A program made the position numbers and the translations under genes. The notes below the pieces were generated by a model. That model saw only the letters and a list, made by a program, of their open reading frames with translations. It ran no database searches and was not told the DNA's origin. This document shows positions 7,239 through 7,247 of a stretch of 7,247 nt of DNA, piece after piece (position 1 is the stretch's first letter; the number at the start of each line of letters is the position of its first letter). The DNA comes from Verrucomicrobiales bacterium. Lineage in GTDB: Bacteria > Verrucomicrobiota > Verrucomicrobiia > Limisphaerales > UBA1096. The stretch lies in the NCBI GenBank assembly GCA_028817635.1, contig JAPPPH010000362.1:1-7247 (forward strand), read 5' to 3'.

Positions 7239-7247
7239 AAACATATG

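Overview
The window looks like part of a genome from the Planctomycetes-Verrucomicrobia-Chlamydiae (PVC) superphylum, most likely a free-living verrucomicrobium or planctomycete. The main reason is the gene at 3061-6240. It joins a membrane-bound-dehydrogenase type beta-propeller, a long HEAT-repeat region and a C-terminal cytochrome c domain of the 'Pirellula/Verrucomicrobium type', a combination expanded mainly in these phyla. The large secreted protein on the opposite strand, with repeated lamin-tail domains and a CotH-like region, fits the same groups. No RNA gene, transposase, CRISPR array or phage gene was seen.

Layout: (1) 1-2904, minus strand: one uninterrupted reading frame of 968 codons that runs off the left edge. 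It encodes an exported multidomain protein: signal peptide, three lamin-tail-like domains, a galactose-binding/CBM-like beta module, an Ig-like module and the start of a CotH-kinase-like region. (2) 2905-3060: a 156-base divergent intergenic region that must hold promoters for both flanking genes; one tentative promoter facing gene 1 is visible. (3) 3061-6240, plus strand: the exported propeller/HEAT/cytochrome c protein (1059 aa). (4) 6251-7192, plus strand, 10 bases later: a secreted endonuclease/exonuclease/phosphatase-family protein (313 aa) with all the expected metal and catalytic motifs, in DNA clearly richer in A+T than the rest. (5) 7193-7247: a short A+T-rich tail with only a weak inverted repeat.

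All three proteins appear to be exported, so the window is a small surface/periplasm locus. Genes 2 and 3 are close enough to be co-transcribed, but the composition break suggests that gene 3 may be a later arrival. No substrate can be assigned to any of the three from sequence alone.

The feature least explained by the genes is a recurrent palindrome, TTGGCCAA. It often extends to GCTTGGCCAAGC or CGCTTGGCCAAGCG, and it occurs six times in the 2.9 kb of gene 1 in all three codon phases, plus once in gene 2. That looks like nucleotide-level enrichment rather than a protein repeat.
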